A stretch of 34,172 bases of DNA, from contig CAYFSP010000014.1 in the NCBI GenBank assembly GCA_964345925.1, forward strand, positions 1 through 34,172. Reading direction: 5' to 3'. The stretch's first letter is position 1. Every line of letters begins with the position of its first letter. Shown one piece after another: positions 34,117-34,172 of the stretch. The notes beneath the pieces were generated by a model. That model was given only the letters and a program-made list of their open reading frames with translations. It ran no database searches and was not told where the DNA came from. The position numbers and the translations under genes are program-made. The DNA comes from Miniphocaeibacter sp964345925 (lineage in GTDB: Bacteria > Bacillota > Clostridia > Tissierellales > Peptoniphilaceae).

Positions 34117-34172
34117 ATAAGAGCCTGTGAAAAAAAGTCTGTAAATAAAGCCTTCTATGATAAGATAAAAAA

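Noticed and set aside
1..34172. tRNA, rRNA, CRISPR array, prophage or replication origin
   Set aside because: I looked for cloverleaf-like GC-richer islands, regularly spaced repeats, integrase or phage genes and DnaA-box clusters and saw none; the GC-richer patch near 28.0 kb is the T-box leader.

Overview
The window is very AT-rich DNA with short intergenic gaps, strong AGGAGG-type ribosome binding sites and T-run hairpin terminators. It carries a T-box leader, a CtsR operator, MprF and Firmicute-type paralogues throughout. This points to a low-GC Firmicute, most likely an anaerobic Clostridia/Tissierellia-type organism. That placement is inference from composition and gene families; I see no rRNA or tRNA gene to anchor it.

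Layout. 1-245 holds no gene I can support. 246-4566 (+) carries a PHP phosphatase and a type I asparaginase, then a membrane-anchored C39-like peptidase, a SpoU-family RNA methyltransferase and a HAD phosphatase. 4785-6337 (-) holds a three-gene set (chorismate mutase, Maf, DUF523) and, just past its end, a candidate small RNA of about 98 nt. 6518-12785 (+) holds class II aldolase, a CtsR-controlled dnaJ-like/clpB operon, a Nudix hydrolase and an ANT(6)-like protein that has lost its metal-binding motif. 12863-14013 (-) is an iron-type alcohol dehydrogenase broken near its start by a one-base deletion. 14212-16497 (+) is a nuclease-helicase fusion. 16540-18212 (-) is a DUF2974 hydrolase with a small membrane protein. 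18403-24985 (+) holds an ABC exporter pair, two LURP-one-like paralogues around a cysteine hydrolase, and mprF. 24984-26009 (-) is a DUF3048 lipoprotein. 26114-27726 (+) is galT with a tiny overlapping upstream ORF. 27768-32613 (+) is a tryptophan-specific T-box followed by trpDCFBA. 32659-34116 (+) is a peptidase E-like/GNAT fusion.

The most interesting signal is the small RNA on the minus strand at 4785-4882. It has a perfect consensus promoter (TTGACA, 17 bp, TATAAT), three successive hairpins that each present a CCCCU loop, and a last hairpin that is a strong terminator. A Fur-box-like 7-1-7 sequence (12 of 14 positions) lies across the promoter. Its architecture resembles C-rich, iron-controlled regulatory RNAs such as FsrA of Bacillus.

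Other points of note: the trp operon begins at trpD with no trpE or trpG and a 178-bp featureless gap after the T-box, so anthranilate must come from elsewhere in the genome or from outside. A complete chorismate mutase nearby shows that chorismate metabolism is present. The alcohol dehydrogenase frameshift falls in an A/T run, so it may be a sequencing error, a real mutation or a slippage site.
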